From positions 1 through 42,082 of the forward strand of contig CAUJIB010000004.1 of NCBI GenBank assembly GCA_963205245.1: 42,082 bases of DNA, given 5' to 3'. This DNA comes from Pseudomonadota bacterium. GTDB taxonomy: Bacteria; Pseudomonadota; Alphaproteobacteria; Rickettsiales; SXRF01. The notes beneath the pieces were generated by a model, which had not been told where the DNA came from, did not search any database, and saw nothing but the letters and a program-made list of their open reading frames with translations. Every line of letters starts with the position of its first letter. Within the stretch, counting starts at the first letter, position 1. This document shows, one piece after another, positions 16,379 through 26,541 of the stretch. Position numbers and translations under genes: made by a program.

Positions 16379-17709
16379 GAAAAATATTTTACAGCATATT
16401 AATTACAGTATTTACGATGCTGGTTATTTTCCCAATTCAATTAGCTATAATCTTTATCGCAGTTTGTAACATCATATATTTTATTAACTGTATAACGAAG
16501 ATGATAATTTTTATAGCAGGCGCAAAACAGCGTACTTCAATAGATTGGGAAGATGAATTAGAAAAATTAGATGAAAAATACCTGCCGATTTATACTATCC
16601 TTGTTCCTATGTATCAGGAAGTAAATAGTATTCCTAAGCTTCTTGAGGCAATAAAGCGTATCGATTACCCACCTGAAAAATTGGATGTAAAATTAATCCT
16701 AGAATCTGACGATAATGATACTATAGAGGCTGTAACGATTCTTAAGCCAAGTCATAATTTTGAAATTATTTGTGTACCAGCCGGACAAATACGTACAAAA
16801 CCTAAAGCCTGTAATTATGCACTGCGCTTTGCCCGTGGTGAATATGTAACAATTTTTGATGTAGATGATTTGCCTAATATATTACAGCTTAAAAAAGCTG
16901 TTATAGCATTTAGGTTACAACCAAAAGATGTGGTTTGCCTGCAAGCAAGGCTTGGCTACTATAATATGGAAGATAATTTCCTTACACGCTTCTTTGCATT
17001 GGAATATAGCATATTATTTGATGTGATGTTGCATGGGCTGGAACGTCTAAATATTCCGTTACCACTAGGTGGTACAAGCAATTATATATCCATTGAAAAA
17101 TTATATGAACTCGGTGAATGGGATCCTTATAATGTAACAGAAGATGCTGATTTAGGGGTACGGCTTTCGGCTTATGGCTTCCGCACCGTAATGCTTGATT
17201 CACATACATTAGAAGAAGCTCCCAACACAATATCCGCATGGATCCGTCAACGCTCACGCTGGATTAAAGGCTATATGCAAACTTGGCTGGTGCATATGCG
17301 TAGTCCTATTACCCTATATAAAAAACTAGGTAAAAGGGCTTTTTGGGGATTCCAATTTTTTATAGGTTTTTCCAGTATTACGTTTCTTAGCGCACCAATT
17401 TTATGGTTTTTTACCATATTATGGTTCTTTTTACCGAGAGATATAAGTGAAAATTTACTTCCAAACTGGTTGGTATTTATTAGTTTTATAAATTTATTAC
17501 TAAATTTTGCAACCCATTGGATGATGATGATATATTGTGTCTCCCTACGTGAAGAATCTTCACCAGAATATAAAATATCAGCATTATTTTACCCATTTTA
17601 TTTAATTTTACACTCTATAGCCAGCTACAAATCGTTACACCAACTTATTGTAAAACCTCATTTTTGGGAAAAAACCACGCACGGGCTCGCCAAAAAGATA
17701 TTGTCATAA
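16327..17709 (+). CDS. Processive family 2 glycosyltransferase, membrane-bound (XagB-like)
   Basis: A 460-residue cellulose-synthase-like GT2. Two N-terminal membrane helices lie around residues 18-64. The catalytic domain has YTILVPMYQE, the DxD region FDVDD (D178-D181), the catalytic TEDAD (272-275) and the processivity motif QRSRW at 308-312. Three or four C-terminal helices follow. Such enzymes polymerise a sugar at the membrane and thread it outward for exopolysaccharide or adhesion. The MshEN domain just upstream would make it respond to c-di-GMP. ATG 16327 has no ribosome-binding site, which supports reading the two frames as one gene joined at the A7 run. The sugar and product cannot be told from the sequence. 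Confidence 0.85.
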   Translation: MEKNPKESARTSDNNLLGKIFYSILITVFTMLVIFPIQLAIIFIAVCNIIYFINCITKMIIFIAGAKQRTSIDWEDELEKLDEKYLPIYTILVPMYQEVNSIPKLLEAIKRIDYPPEKLDVKLILESDDNDTIEAVTILKPSHNFEIICVPAGQIRTKPKACNYALRFARGEYVTIFDVDDLPNILQLKKAVIAFRLQPKDVVCLQARLGYYNMEDNFLTRFFALEYSILFDVMLHGLERLNIPLPLGGTSNYISIEKLYELGEWDPYNVTEDADLGVRLSAYGFRTVMLDSHTLEEAPNTISAWIRQRSRWIKGYMQTWLVHMRSPITLYKKLGKRAFWGFQFFIGFSSITFLSAPILWFFTILWFFLPRDISENLLPNWLVFISFINLLLNFATHWMMMIYCVSLREESSPEYKISALFYPFYLILHSIASYKSLHQLIVKPHFWEKTTHGLAKKILS

Positions 17710-17875
17710 AACTTTAATAATTAAAATTATATATTCTGGTAAAATACTTAAACAACAAATAGGCTTCACTATGCACAAAACGCATGGAAGCAGTCTTTTT
17801 CTTGCAATTGTATATTATTAAAAAAATGTTAGAAGCGACAGCAAATATAATGTAGCGAAAACGGATTCAGGTTTC

Positions 17876-19042
17876 ATGGCAACAAATGATAGTAATCTAG
17901 TACCAGCGCAGAAACCACAGCTTCAGGCAGATCATACTTGGTATAATTCGCTATTTACCCAATTGCTAGCACCGTTAGTTGCTACACGTTATATCTGGCT
18001 GGCTATAGAAGAAATTAATCCATTCAATTTTCTAGGTAAAACTCCGCCCGCAGATAAACCAAACCAAAAAATTTGGAAAGAACCTAGCTTCCTGCGTTAT
18101 GCTTCCCGCAACTTTGCCGCCTTCGGCATGGGAACAACCTTCCTTGCCATTGTCGGAACATATAGCAAGAATACATTAAAGGATATTAAATCCATTTATG
18201 CAGAAGCTGTTGGTTATGAGTTAGGCAAAAAAACAGAAGATGTAACGCTTACTGATGTTTTTATTAAAAGTAACAATGAAGCCATTAAAACAACCTGTAA
18301 TTCTTATCTAACCAGAACATTGCTGAGAATGACTACCGCCTCGGCTTTTTTTATCCCATGGCATAAGTTAAGAAGCAAAGAATTTCAAGCGATCAAACCT
18401 AAATATGATGTAAACGCCAATGCTGGTGTTGGTGCAATCGGTATCCACATTTATGGGGAAGGTTTTTTACGTGAACCATCATTTTTTGATATTGAACAAA
18501 AAATAGTGAGCAGCAAAATCAACCACAAAGATGTTAATCCTTACGCAGAAATTCAAATTGATGATATTCAATCTTTACTTGCCCTGCATAGAAAACATCT
18601 GGATAAAAATTATGTACCACCTCTGGGTGCATCCCCTGAAGGGCAAAATGATGTAAAGCTTGCCAAGCGTATCACAGAATTATTTAATTGTACTTATGAC
18701 AATATCCCTCCAGTGGATAATAATAGCTTTACTTTGGGAAAACTTAATTATCTTGTTGGTTTTGGCTTGCTGGATAAATTTCCGGAAAGCCTTGCTTATG
18801 TAGAACTGGCAAATAAATCAGTTAATATGAAGGAAGTAAAGCAGGCCGCTACCGCTATTAAGGATGGACAAGACCCACAGGCAGTATTCTTACAATTTGG
18901 AATAGATATGCATAAAACTATGGATAAGGCACAAGCATCCATTGATACAGAAATGGCATTAGAAAAATTCACAAAAAAAATCCAACCAAAAAGCTTTATG
19001 GATTTTGCAACAAGACAATCTGAACCATCCCTCAAAATATAA
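17876..19042 (+). CDS. Hypothetical protein, 388 residues
   Basis: I do not recognise a family. The N-terminus is soluble with no signal peptide. A weakly hydrophobic segment (NFAAFGMGTTFLAIVGTYS) lies near residues 80-98 and a second (MTTASAFFIPW) near 150, so it may be membrane-associated. The remainder is mixed alpha/beta with a Gly-rich stretch (NANAGVGAIGIHIYGEGF) and a helical, Lys-rich C-terminus. It is preceded by 166 bases without a gene and followed by the cyclotransferase gene after 8 bases, so the two are probably one operon. It looks like an intact gene with normal codon use, not a remnant. Confidence 0.6.
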   Translation: MATNDSNLVPAQKPQLQADHTWYNSLFTQLLAPLVATRYIWLAIEEINPFNFLGKTPPADKPNQKIWKEPSFLRYASRNFAAFGMGTTFLAIVGTYSKNTLKDIKSIYAEAVGYELGKKTEDVTLTDVFIKSNNEAIKTTCNSYLTRTLLRMTTASAFFIPWHKLRSKEFQAIKPKYDVNANAGVGAIGIHIYGEGFLREPSFFDIEQKIVSSKINHKDVNPYAEIQIDDIQSLLALHRKHLDKNYVPPLGASPEGQNDVKLAKRITELFNCTYDNIPPVDNNSFTLGKLNYLVGFGLLDKFPESLAYVELANKSVNMKEVKQAATAIKDGQDPQAVFLQFGIDMHKTMDKAQASIDTEMALEKFTKKIQPKSFMDFATRQSEPSLKI

Positions 19043-19050
19043 GGAAACGC

Positions 19051-19452
19051 ATGAAGATATTTGCTTACGGCACCCTGAAAAAAGGTGGAATTTTACATAA
19101 ACACATGGATAGTGCTAAATATCTCCGCAAAAAAAAGCTGGTTGGCTATGTGCTGTATCTTGCACTTGATGAAACCTACCCACTGCTTTACTATACCGGT
19201 AAAAAGAAAGACGTGGTTATAGGAGAAATATGGAAAATAAATAAAAAACTCAAGAAAAAACTGGATAAATACGAAGAAGGGTACGTACTGAAAAAATTGA
19301 TGGATTCACCGATAATGACTTATTATCCGAATTTTGACATCACCCATATTTGTAAAAAAATACCTAAGAATAAAAATGATAAATATGAATTCAATATAGA
19401 ACCTGAATTTTACAAAGGTTTCTATAGCCCGAAGATACTCCGCGCTTCATAA
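19051..19452 (+). CDS. Gamma-glutamylcyclotransferase-like (AIG2/GGCT fold) protein
   Basis: A 133-residue protein opening with MKIFAYGTLKKGG, the YGTL motif that binds substrate in the GGCT fold. Further family features are LVGYVLYLA, YPLLYYTGKKKDVVIGEIW, and KLDKYEEGY, whose acidic pair matches the region of the catalytic glutamate. Members release 5-oxoproline from gamma-glutamyl amines or peptides; the substrate of this one is unknown. The C-terminus is unusually Lys/Tyr-rich. AAGGAAA is the ribosome-binding site. A symmetric terminator follows. Confidence 0.8.
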   Translation: MKIFAYGTLKKGGILHKHMDSAKYLRKKKLVGYVLYLALDETYPLLYYTGKKKDVVIGEIWKINKKLKKKLDKYEEGYVLKKLMDSPIMTYYPNFDITHICKKIPKNKNDKYEFNIEPEFYKGFYSPKILRAS

Positions 19453-19461
19453 GGCGTAAAT

Positions 19462-19494
19462 AAAAAAGGATGGCTAAAATAGCCATCCTTTTTT
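19462..19494. terminator. Bidirectional rho-independent terminator
   Basis: GGATGGCTA (19468-19476) and TAGCCATCC (19480-19488) form a perfect 9-base stem with a 3-base loop, with six A before and six T after. It can stop transcripts from the cyclotransferase gene (plus) and from pnp (minus), which converge here. Confidence 0.92.
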
Positions 19495-19512
19495 ATTCAA
19501 TTAAATCTTCTA

Positions 19513-21654
19513 TTAAGCCGGCTTTTTCTCACGGTTAGTAATACGATCTGAAATATCTTCACCTGTTTCTTGATCTACCATACGCATAGAAAGGCGAATT
19601 TTGCCACGGTTGTCAATATCCACAACTTTTACTTTCACACCATCACCTTCTTTAACTATATCTTCTACTTTTCCAACACGGTGATCAGCAAGTTCGCTAA
19701 TATGTACCAAGCCATCTTTAGCACCAAAGAAATTAACGAATGCGCCAAAATCAACAATGCGGACAACTTTACCAGTATGGATTTGTCCAACTTCTGGTTC
19801 AGCTACGATTGAATAAATCCAGTCATAGGCTTTTTTACCGGATTCTTCGCTAGTTGCGGCAATACGCACTGTACCGTCATCTTCAATATCAACTTTCGCG
19901 CCAGTAACTTCACAAATCTCGCGAATTACTTTACCGCCTGAACCAATAACTTCACGGATTTTATCTTTCGGAATGGTCATAGAGGTGATGCGCGGTGCGG
20001 TGCTGCCAACGGAATCGCGCGGGGCAGAAAGGGCTTTTGCCATTTCACCAAGAATATGGTTACGGCCTGCATGCGCCTGGGTAAGCGCCACCTGCATAAT
20101 TTCTTCAGTGATACCATCAATTTTAATATCCATCTGCAAAGCTGTGATACCTTGGCTGGTACCTGCTACTTTGAAATCCATGTCACCTAAATGGTCTTCA
20201 TCACCAAGAATATCGGAAAGAACAATAAATCCTGATTTTTCTTTAATAAGCCCCATCGCAATACCAGCTACCGGACGTTTCAGCGGAACACCGGCATCCA
20301 TAAGCGCAAGCGAGCTACCGCACACAGTCGCCATGGAAGATGAACCGTTAGATTCAGTAATTTCTGACACGCAGCGCAGTGTATATGGGAACTCTTCTTT
20401 GGAAGGAAGCATTGGGTGAACTGCACGCCAAGCAAGTTTACCATGACCGATTTCACGGCGGCCCGGGCTTCCCAAGCGACCAACTTCACCAGTTGAATAA
20501 GGAGGGAAATTATAATGCAGCATAAAGCCTTCACGGTATTCACCTTCAAGTGCATCTATCACCTGTTCATCCTGGCTGGTGCCAAGGGTTGCCACCACAA
20601 CTGCCTGTGTTTCTCCACGGGTAAAGAGTGCTGAACCATGGGTCATTGGCAACACGCCAACCTCACCAATGATCTGACGGATATCAGCCGCACCACGACC
20701 ATCAATACGAACTTTATTTTGTACATAGTCAGTACGCACAATATCCTGCTCAAGCTTTTTAAGCTGGTTACCAAGAGTTTTATCATCATAACCATTTTCG
20801 CCAGAATCTTTACCAAGCTTAGCTTTTACAGCAGATTTAATTTCATCAAGGCGGTTTGAACGCTCTTGTTTAGCGGTAAGTTTATAAGCAGCACGAAGAT
20901 CCGCTTCTGCCAATTCACGAACTTGTGATTCAAGTACGCTGTTTTCAGGTTTTTGGAAGTCCCAAGGTTCTTTCGCTGCCTCTTCAGCAAGGGCAATAAT
21001 AAGCTTAATTACTGCCTGCATTTCCTTATGACCATAGCTTACCGCACCAAGCATAACTTCTTCAGAAAGTTCCTGCGCTTCTGATTCAACCATAAGCACT
21101 GAACGGCCAGTACCAGAAACCACTAGATCAAGCTGGCTATCCAACAATTCCGCGCGGGTTGGGTTAAGCAGATACTCACCATTTACATAACCAACGCGGC
21201 AACCAGCAACCGGCCCCATAAAAGGAACGCCAGAAAGGGTAAGGGCAGCAGACGCGCCAATCAGGGATACAACATCAGGGTCATTTTGCAAATCATGAGA
21301 AAGCAAAGTGCAAACCACTTGGGTTTCGTTATAAAAACCATTTGGGAAAAGAGGACGTATTGGACGGTCAATCAAACGGGAAGTAAGAACTTCTTTCTCG
21401 GTCGGACGACCTTCACGCTTAAAAAATCCACCAGGAATTTTACCGGCAGCGAAGGCTTTTTCCTGATAATTTACAGTCAGAGGGAAGAAATCAACATCCG
21501 CCTTTGCAGATTTTGCTGCAACCACAGTGCAAAGCACCACGGTACTCCCATAAGTTACCATAACCGCGCCATCCGCCTGACGGGCTACTTTACCGGTTTC
21601 CAACGTTAGTGTACGACCACCCCATTCAATTGATTTCTTTGTTACATTAAACAT
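19513..21654 (-). CDS. pnp: Polyribonucleotide nucleotidyltransferase (PNPase)
   Basis: A 713-residue PNPase from ATG 21654 ([16 protein letters not shown]). The frame is open further upstream to 21735, but that extension covers the leader hairpin and is not protein-like; GAGAG lies before ATG 21654. Domains in order: first RNase PH core, helical linker, second RNase PH core with the active-site acids in [19 protein letters not shown] domain ([14 protein letters not shown]), and C-terminal S1 domain ([13 protein letters not shown]). It degrades RNA 3' to 5' with phosphate, usually within the degradosome. It follows rpsO, the usual order, and ends at the bidirectional terminator. Confidence 0.98.
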   Translation of the reverse strand: MFNVTKKSIEWGGRTLTLETGKVARQADGAVMVTYGSTVVLCTVVAAKSAKADVDFFPLTVNYQEKAFAAGKIPGGFFKREGRPTEKEVLTSRLIDRPIRPLFPNGFYNETQVVCTLLSHDLQNDPDVVSLIGASAALTLSGVPFMGPVAGCRVGYVNGEYLLNPTRAELLDSQLDLVVSGTGRSVLMVESEAQELSEEVMLGAVSYGHKEMQAVIKLIIALAEEAAKEPWDFQKPENSVLESQVRELAEADLRAAYKLTAKQERSNRLDEIKSAVKAKLGKDSGENGYDDKTLGNQLKKLEQDIVRTDYVQNKVRIDGRGAADIRQIIGEVGVLPMTHGSALFTRGETQAVVVATLGTSQDEQVIDALEGEYREGFMLHYNFPPYSTGEVGRLGSPGRREIGHGKLAWRAVHPMLPSKEEFPYTLRCVSEITESNGSSSMATVCGSSLALMDAGVPLKRPVAGIAMGLIKEKSGFIVLSDILGDEDHLGDMDFKVAGTSQGITALQMDIKIDGITEEIMQVALTQAHAGRNHILGEMAKALSAPRDSVGSTAPRITSMTIPKDKIREVIGSGGKVIREICEVTGAKVDIEDDGTVRIAATSEESGKKAYDWIYSIVAEPEVGQIHTGKVVRIVDFGAFVNFFGAKDGLVHISELADHRVGKVEDIVKEGDGVKVKVVDIDNRGKIRLSMRMVDQETGEDISDRITNREKKPA

Positions 21655-21687
21655 GTTTATATCTCTCTTTCCTATTTTTAAGTGCAG

Positions 21688-21707
21688 ATCACCGCCTTTG
21701 CGGTGAT
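21688..21707 (-). promoter_or_regulatory. Stem-loop in the pnp leader (RNase III-type site)
   Basis: ATCACCGC and GCGGTGAT form a perfect 8-base stem with a 4-base loop in the 90 bases between rpsO and pnp. There is no T run on the minus strand, so it is a processing hairpin and not a terminator. In enterobacteria an RNase III-cleaved hairpin at the same place lets PNPase control its own mRNA; the same use here is an inference. Confidence 0.55.
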
Positions 21708-21744
21708 AGCGACATCCTAAGCAACAAATTGCCAAGGCTTACCC

Positions 21745-22011
21745 TTACTTACGAATTCCTAGCTTTTTAATTAGAGTATCATAACGCGCGAAGTCTCTTT
21801 TTTTCAAATAATCCAACAAACGACGGCGGCGACCTACCAGAATCAACAACCCACGACGGGAATGATGATCTTTAGCATGCTCTTCGAAATGTTTGGTTAA
21901 GTGGTTGATACGACTAGTAAGCAAAGCCACCTGTACTTCCGGTGAACCGGTATCATCCTTTGTGGTTGCAAATTTTTTAATTACGTCTTGTTTTTCAGCT
22001 TGAGGCGACAT
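21745..22011 (-). CDS. rpsO: 30S ribosomal protein S15
   Basis: An 88-residue S15, nearly the exact family length (89 in E. coli). It shows [35 protein letters not shown] in sense order and ends with the usual short basic C-terminus (IKKLGIRK). S15 binds the central domain of 16S rRNA early in 30S assembly. AAAGGA lies before the ATG. It sits between truB and pnp as in most alphaproteobacteria. Confidence 0.98.
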   Translation of the reverse strand: MSPQAEKQDVIKKFATTKDDTGSPEVQVALLTSRINHLTKHFEEHAKDHHSRRGLLILVGRRRRLLDYLKKRDFARYDTLIKKLGIRK

Positions 22012-22060
22012 CGTAGCATTCCTTTCAATAAATCATTAAACACGGACAATCCTGTTTCTT

Positions 22061-22828
22061 TTATGCCAAGATGTCGTCCAGCACAAATTCCACGGGTTGC
22101 AAAAAATCAGAACCGCCTTTATGCACCATATTTTCTAAGATTTCTAGTGAAATCGCATTATTTTCAGTAAATTTTCCAACCCTCGTACGACGCAAAGCAG
22201 AAACATAGCCATAGCAGCCCAGAACCCGCCCCATATCCCGCGCCAGCGAGCGGATATAGGTTCCTTTGCCGCAATGACAGATAAAGCTGGTTATTAATTG
22301 CCTGCCATCAGTTATTTTCTCAATTTTTAATGATTTTACAAATACTTGCCGAGGCTTTATTTCTACGGCCTGCCCAGTTCGTGCTAAGTCATAAGCCCGC
22401 TTACCTTCCAACTTTATCGCCGAATAGTTGGGGGGTATTTGAGAAATATCGCCTGTAAATTGTGGAAGTATAGATAAGATTTCTGCCATATTGGGGCGTT
22501 CATCAGAGCTTGCTACCACCTCCCCTTCGGCATCATCAGTCGCCCGCTCCTGCCCCCAAGTTACTTCAAATTCATAGTATTTTTCTGAATCCATCATAAA
22601 TTGCACAGTTCTAGTAGCCTTACCCAGTGCCAGAGGCAATATGCCAGAGGCTAACGGATCTAGAGTTCCGGCATGTCCTATTTTGATTTTACGTTTTATT
22701 CTTTGCCCAGCAGTGGAAGGCATAATGACAGCACCATAATTGTTGCTGAGTAATAGCCACTTAACTTTGGCAACTGCATTGGCAGAAGTAATGCCGAGCG
22801 GTTTATCTAGATTTATCCAGCCATCCAC
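22061..22828 (-). CDS. truB: tRNA pseudouridine-55 synthase
   Basis: A 255-residue protein beginning MDGWINLDKPLGITSANAVAKVK and carrying the catalytic motif GHAGTLDPLASGILP with nucleophile Asp57. It converts U55 of the T-loop to pseudouridine in most tRNAs. The C-terminal region is short compared with E. coli TruB (314 residues) because the PUA extension is missing or reduced. The start is GTG 22828, 5 bases after the rbfA stop, so the two are translationally coupled. Confidence 0.95.
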   Translation of the reverse strand: MDGWINLDKPLGITSANAVAKVKWLLLSNNYGAVIMPSTAGQRIKRKIKIGHAGTLDPLASGILPLALGKATRTVQFMMDSEKYYEFEVTWGQERATDDAEGEVVASSDERPNMAEILSILPQFTGDISQIPPNYSAIKLEGKRAYDLARTGQAVEIKPRQVFVKSLKIEKITDGRQLITSFICHCGKGTYIRSLARDMGRVLGCYGYVSALRRTRVGKFTENNAISLEILENMVHKGGSDFLQPVEFVLDDILA

Positions 22829-22833
22829 GATTT

Positions 22834-23241
22834 TTAATTCTCAATTTCCGGTTTCAAATCCCGTACTACTTCTGGCTTATTTAGAAGATTGCTAATGCGC
22901 TCAGCTTCATCATAGGAATCATCAAGAGCAAAGGAAATCCGTGGAACATGGCGCAATTTTACTCGTTTAGAAACAAGATGTCGTAGTTCAGGCGAAGATT
23001 TTTTAAGGGCTTCTAGCAAGCTTTCTTTATTTTTACCAGCAAGCGGCATAACGAAAGCCGTAGCATTCTTCAAATCAGGGCTGACCCGTACTTCCGACAC
23101 GGTGATAGATGCACCGAATAAATCCATAGAATGGACTTCACCACGCATAAAAATATCAGCAAGGGCATGGCGTATTTCTTCACCAACCCGTAAATTACGT
23201 TGCCCACCGTTTGCTTTTTTATCTGAGAATAAATTATGCAT
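22834..23241 (-). CDS. rbfA: Ribosome-binding factor A
   Basis: A 135-residue RbfA: RVGEEIRHALADIFMRGEVHS near the N-terminus, then the KH-like core (ITVSEVRVSPDLKNATAFVMPL) and VKLRHVPRISFALDDSYDEAERI at the end. RbfA helps mature the 5' end of 16S rRNA and late 30S assembly, and is needed in the cold. It lies between infB and truB, the usual neighbours. Confidence 0.96.
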   Translation of the reverse strand: MHNLFSDKKANGGQRNLRVGEEIRHALADIFMRGEVHSMDLFGASITVSEVRVSPDLKNATAFVMPLAGKNKESLLEALKKSSPELRHLVSKRVKLRHVPRISFALDDSYDEAERISNLLNKPEVVRDLKPEIEN

Positions 23242-23263
23242 AATATAAGGCTTACGGTTTGCG

Positions 23264-23295
23264 GCTTATGGCTTAAGTTATCATAAGCCATAAGC
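23264..23295. repeat. Perfect intercistronic inverted repeat between infB and rbfA
   Basis: Two 12-base arms (GCTTATGGCTTA and TAAGCCATAAGC) flank an 8-base loop. It lies inside a single operon, without a T run, so it is not an obvious terminator. Nearby are further imperfect copies of the same word (GGCTTACGG, ACCTTAAGCC), which makes a small repeated palindromic element or mRNA-processing site likely. Confidence 0.55.
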
Positions 23296-23318
23296 TTTAC
23301 ACCTTAAGCCAAAACTCC

Positions 23319-25928
23319 CTATACCGTTCTAGCTGTTTCCTCAATTTCAAAAGCCTCTATCTGGTCACCAACGCGGATGTCTTCGTAGTTTTCAAATGCC
23401 ATACCGCATTCCAGACCACTTTTAACTTCTTTTACCTCATCCTTGAAGCGTTTAAGAGTTTTCAATGCTCCTTCATGGATAACAACGTTATCCCGCAGCA
23501 AGCGCACTTTCGCACCACGTTTAATCAAGCCGTCAGTAACCATACAACCAGCTACTTTACCGGCTTTGCTAATATTGAATACTTCACGGATTTGGGCATA
23601 GCCAAGGAAGCTTTCACGCAATGTCGGTGACAACATACCAGAAAGCGCGGCTTTTACATCATCCACCACATTATAGATAATGGAGTAATAACGGATATTG
23701 ACCTTTTCACGCGCTGCCATTTCCTTTGCTTTTGGCGCTGCGCGCACGTTAAAGGCAATAATCATCGCACCTGTAGCTTTAGATAAGGTGACATCAGATT
23801 CGGTAATCCCGCCAACACCGCTATGTAAAATGCGTACGGTTACTTCCTCACCGGAATATTTGCTGATAGAACCGGCAATCGCCTCTACCGAACCATGCAC
23901 GTCACCTTTAATAATAACCGGAAGTTCTTTAGCATTTGTACCAGCTGCTTCACCAAATAAATTCTCTAGGGTACGGGTAGAAAGAACTGCGTTTTTCTCG
24001 CGGATACGGCGTTCACGATATTCAGCAATGTCACGCGCAGTTTTTTCACTTTCCACTACTGAAAAACTATCTCCAGCATCAGGAGAAAGGCTTAACCCCA
24101 GAATAACTACCGGCATTCCAGGAATAGCCTGCTTCAGGTTATTACCTTTGTCATCAATCAGCATACGCACCTTACCGTACGCTGCTCCTGCCACCACAAT
24201 ATCGCCGACTTTAAGAGTACCCTTTTGCACAAGGATAGTTGCCACTACCCCTTTTCCCTGATCCAGTTTAGCCTCAACCACCACACCAGAAGCTAAGCGG
24301 TTCGGATTAGCTTTTAATTCTAAAACTTCCGCCTGAAGAAGCAATGTCTCCACTAATTTATCAAGATTTTGTCCGGTCTTAGCTGAAACTTCAACCACCA
24401 TAATATCACCGCCAAATTCTTCCGGCACAAGCTCATATTGCATAAGTTCTTGTTTCACGCGGCTGGAATCAGCACCTAGCTTATCTATCTTATTTACTGC
24501 TACCACAATCGGAACCGCTGCTGCTTTCGCATGGCTTATAGCCTCTTTGGTCTGCTCCATAATCCCATCATCAGCGGCAACCACCAATACTACGATATCG
24601 GTGATTTTCGCACCACGGGCGCGCATCGCCGTGAAGGCTTCATGCCCAGGTGTATCAAGGAAAGTGACTTTCTGACCACCTTCTACTTCTACCTGATATG
24701 CACCAATATGTTGGGTGATACCACCAGCTTCCTTAGCAGCAACATCAGTTTTACGCAAAGCATCAAGAAGCGAGGTTTTCCCATGATCAACGTGTCCCAT
24801 GATCGTTACAATAGGCGGACGTGATAATAAACTCCCCTCTTCTTCTAATTCATCCGTCTTCAGTACATTTTCTACGTCACCTTCAGTAACGCGCTTGAAT
24901 TTATGACCGAATTCTCCAACCACCAGCTCGGCAGTATCCGCATCTATAGATTGGGTGGCAGTTGCCATAATCCCAAGTTTCATGAGGGTTTTAATTACAT
25001 CTACTGTACGCTCCGCCATACGGTTGGCAAGTTCTCCAACACTAATAGTTTCAGGAATTACAACGTCACGAATAACTTTTTCGCTCTCACCTGCACTGCC
25101 CATGGCTTTTTTAATGGCTTTTTCGCGGGCACGACGGATAGAAGCCAATGAGCGCACACGCTGATCTTCAATACTGGATAAAGCTTGGTGTACCGTAATT
25201 TTGCCGGAAGAACGCCTATCCTCACCGCCACCACTGCGTAATTTTAATTTACCTGCTTTTTCTTTTGGTTCAGCTTCTTCAATCACAGAAGTATGATGAT
25301 GCAATTTATTTTGTAACTTAGGAGAAAGGGTAATACCGGAATTAGAAGGTGCAGACTGCGACTTGGTTGGATTTGTCTTTACTTCTACAGCCTTACTTTC
25401 AGGTTTAGCTTCTACTTTTTTATTAGGGGTTACAATACCAGAAGGAGCATAAATAACATCATTGGATTTGGATTCTTTTGCCCTAGGATTCACTACCTCT
25501 TTTTGTGACTGCGATTCACTGGACTGTTCAGAATCTATTTCTTCCTCATTTTTGCCTTGTAGTGCATTTAACTGTCTTTCAGCTTCTACAATCTTAGCTT
25601 TTCGCTCTGCTTCCTGCTTCATATGATCTTCAGCAAGTTTCAACGCTTTAAGGCGACTTTCTCTTTCACCAGATGTTAAATGACGCATTGATTCATCGTC
25701 AAAACCACCTCCCAAAGCACCACTATCCTGTTTAATTTCTACCATCGTTCCACCCGTAGTACCTTGAGTAAAAGTACGAGTTTTACGAACTTCAACCGTA
25801 ACGGTTTTAGAGCGACCATGGGTAAAATTTTGCTTCACCTTCCCGCTCTCAACAGTTTTGGTTAGTTGCAACCTGCCTGGATTTGCTACTTTTAAAGTAT
25901 CTTTTTTTGTGTTGTCGTTATCAGTCAT
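23319..25928 (-). CDS. infB: Translation initiation factor IF-2
   Basis: An 869-residue IF-2. A basic, low-complexity N-terminal region (residues 1-300, including the Lys/Glu-rich stretch around 95-135) precedes the IF2_N module. The GTPase domain has G1 GHVDHGKT at 378-385, G3 DTPGHE and G4 NKID. Domains II, III and IV follow to [10 protein letters not shown]. It brings fMet-tRNA to the 30S subunit and promotes subunit joining. It sits in the usual nusA-infB-rbfA series, but with an SRPBCC gene between nusA and infB. Confidence 0.98.
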   Translation of the reverse strand: MTDNDNTKKDTLKVANPGRLQLTKTVESGKVKQNFTHGRSKTVTVEVRKTRTFTQGTTGGTMVEIKQDSGALGGGFDDESMRHLTSGERESRLKALKLAEDHMKQEAERKAKIVEAERQLNALQGKNEEEIDSEQSSESQSQKEVVNPRAKESKSNDVIYAPSGIVTPNKKVEAKPESKAVEVKTNPTKSQSAPSNSGITLSPKLQNKLHHHTSVIEEAEPKEKAGKLKLRSGGGEDRRSSGKITVHQALSSIEDQRVRSLASIRRAREKAIKKAMGSAGESEKVIRDVVIPETISVGELANRMAERTVDVIKTLMKLGIMATATQSIDADTAELVVGEFGHKFKRVTEGDVENVLKTDELEEEGSLLSRPPIVTIMGHVDHGKTSLLDALRKTDVAAKEAGGITQHIGAYQVEVEGGQKVTFLDTPGHEAFTAMRARGAKITDIVVLVVAADDGIMEQTKEAISHAKAAAVPIVVAVNKIDKLGADSSRVKQELMQYELVPEEFGGDIMVVEVSAKTGQNLDKLVETLLLQAEVLELKANPNRLASGVVVEAKLDQGKGVVATILVQKGTLKVGDIVVAGAAYGKVRMLIDDKGNNLKQAIPGMPVVILGLSLSPDAGDSFSVVESEKTARDIAEYRERRIREKNAVLSTRTLENLFGEAAGTNAKELPVIIKGDVHGSVEAIAGSISKYSGEEVTVRILHSGVGGITESDVTLSKATGAMIIAFNVRAAPKAKEMAAREKVNIRYYSIIYNVVDDVKAALSGMLSPTLRESFLGYAQIREVFNISKAGKVAGCMVTDGLIKRGAKVRLLRDNVVIHEGALKTLKRFKDEVKEVKSGLECGMAFENYEDIRVGDQIEAFEIEETARTV

Positions 25929-25986
25929 ATAGTCCGGTTGCTAATTATTAATTACAGGAATAATCATTATTTAGATTATCATTATT

Positions 25987-26520
25987 TTATTTTTTTTCTT
26001 CAACAATATTTTTCAAATTCTCTAGCCCTTGCTCAAACATTCCACCAACCATTTTTTCACAATTAAAAACGATTCCCATAGCTTTACCTATGAAATTATT
26101 TTTTCCATACATAGACCAAGTCACCTCTGTATTATCACCTTCACTTCTGAAAGTAAACTCAGCAAGGCTTTGCCCCTGCATCGGCTCTAAAAAATCTAAC
26201 TGAAATCTAATAAATTCATTAGATTTGCTCTCAAGTATAGTAGAACTACCTTTACCTAGCTCCCAATTTCCTTCCCAACTCATCACTGCACCAACACCTG
26301 AATTAGTACCACCAAAGTCGGTTTTTCCATTCGGATCAATCTTTGCCCAAGGCGACCAAGCTTCCCATTTATGGAAATCATTTACCTGTGCAAATATTTT
26401 ATCCGCCGGAGCGGCTATTTTAAGTGAACGGGTTATGCGGAAATCATCAGGCTGCACAGCAACATATGCGCAAAAGCCAAGAATTATAAAAACCAAGCCA
26501 ATAATAATTTTTTTCAGCAT
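25987..26520 (-). CDS. Membrane-anchored SRPBCC (polyketide cyclase-like) protein
   Basis: A 177-residue protein with an N-terminal membrane segment (KIIIGLVFIILGFCAYVAVQP) and a START/SRPBCC-like domain. The start ITRSLKIAAPADKIFAQVNDFHKWEAWSPWAKIDPN and the middle segment GVGAVMSWEGN are the usual SRPBCC_2 pattern. The fold makes a deep hydrophobic pocket for lipids or other ligands; the ligand here is unknown. AGGAGGGG precedes the ATG, a strong ribosome-binding site. It lies between nusA and infB where most alphaproteobacteria have ylxR, so it probably joined the operon later. Confidence 0.85.
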   Translation of the reverse strand: MLKKIIIGLVFIILGFCAYVAVQPDDFRITRSLKIAAPADKIFAQVNDFHKWEAWSPWAKIDPNGKTDFGGTNSGVGAVMSWEGNWELGKGSSTILESKSNEFIRFQLDFLEPMQGQSLAEFTFRSEGDNTEVTWSMYGKNNFIGKAMGIVFNCEKMVGGMFEQGLENLKNIVEEKK

Positions 26521-26541
26521 AACCCCTCCTATTAAAAACGA

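Noticed and set aside
21655-21735. 27-codon N-terminal extension of PNPase
   Set aside because: It translates the leader hairpin and has no family support; [11 protein letters not shown] at 21654 is the standard start.
23698-24261. Plus-strand open frame of 187 codons
   Set aside because: Antisense to the IF-2 GTPase domain; a result of codon bias in infB.
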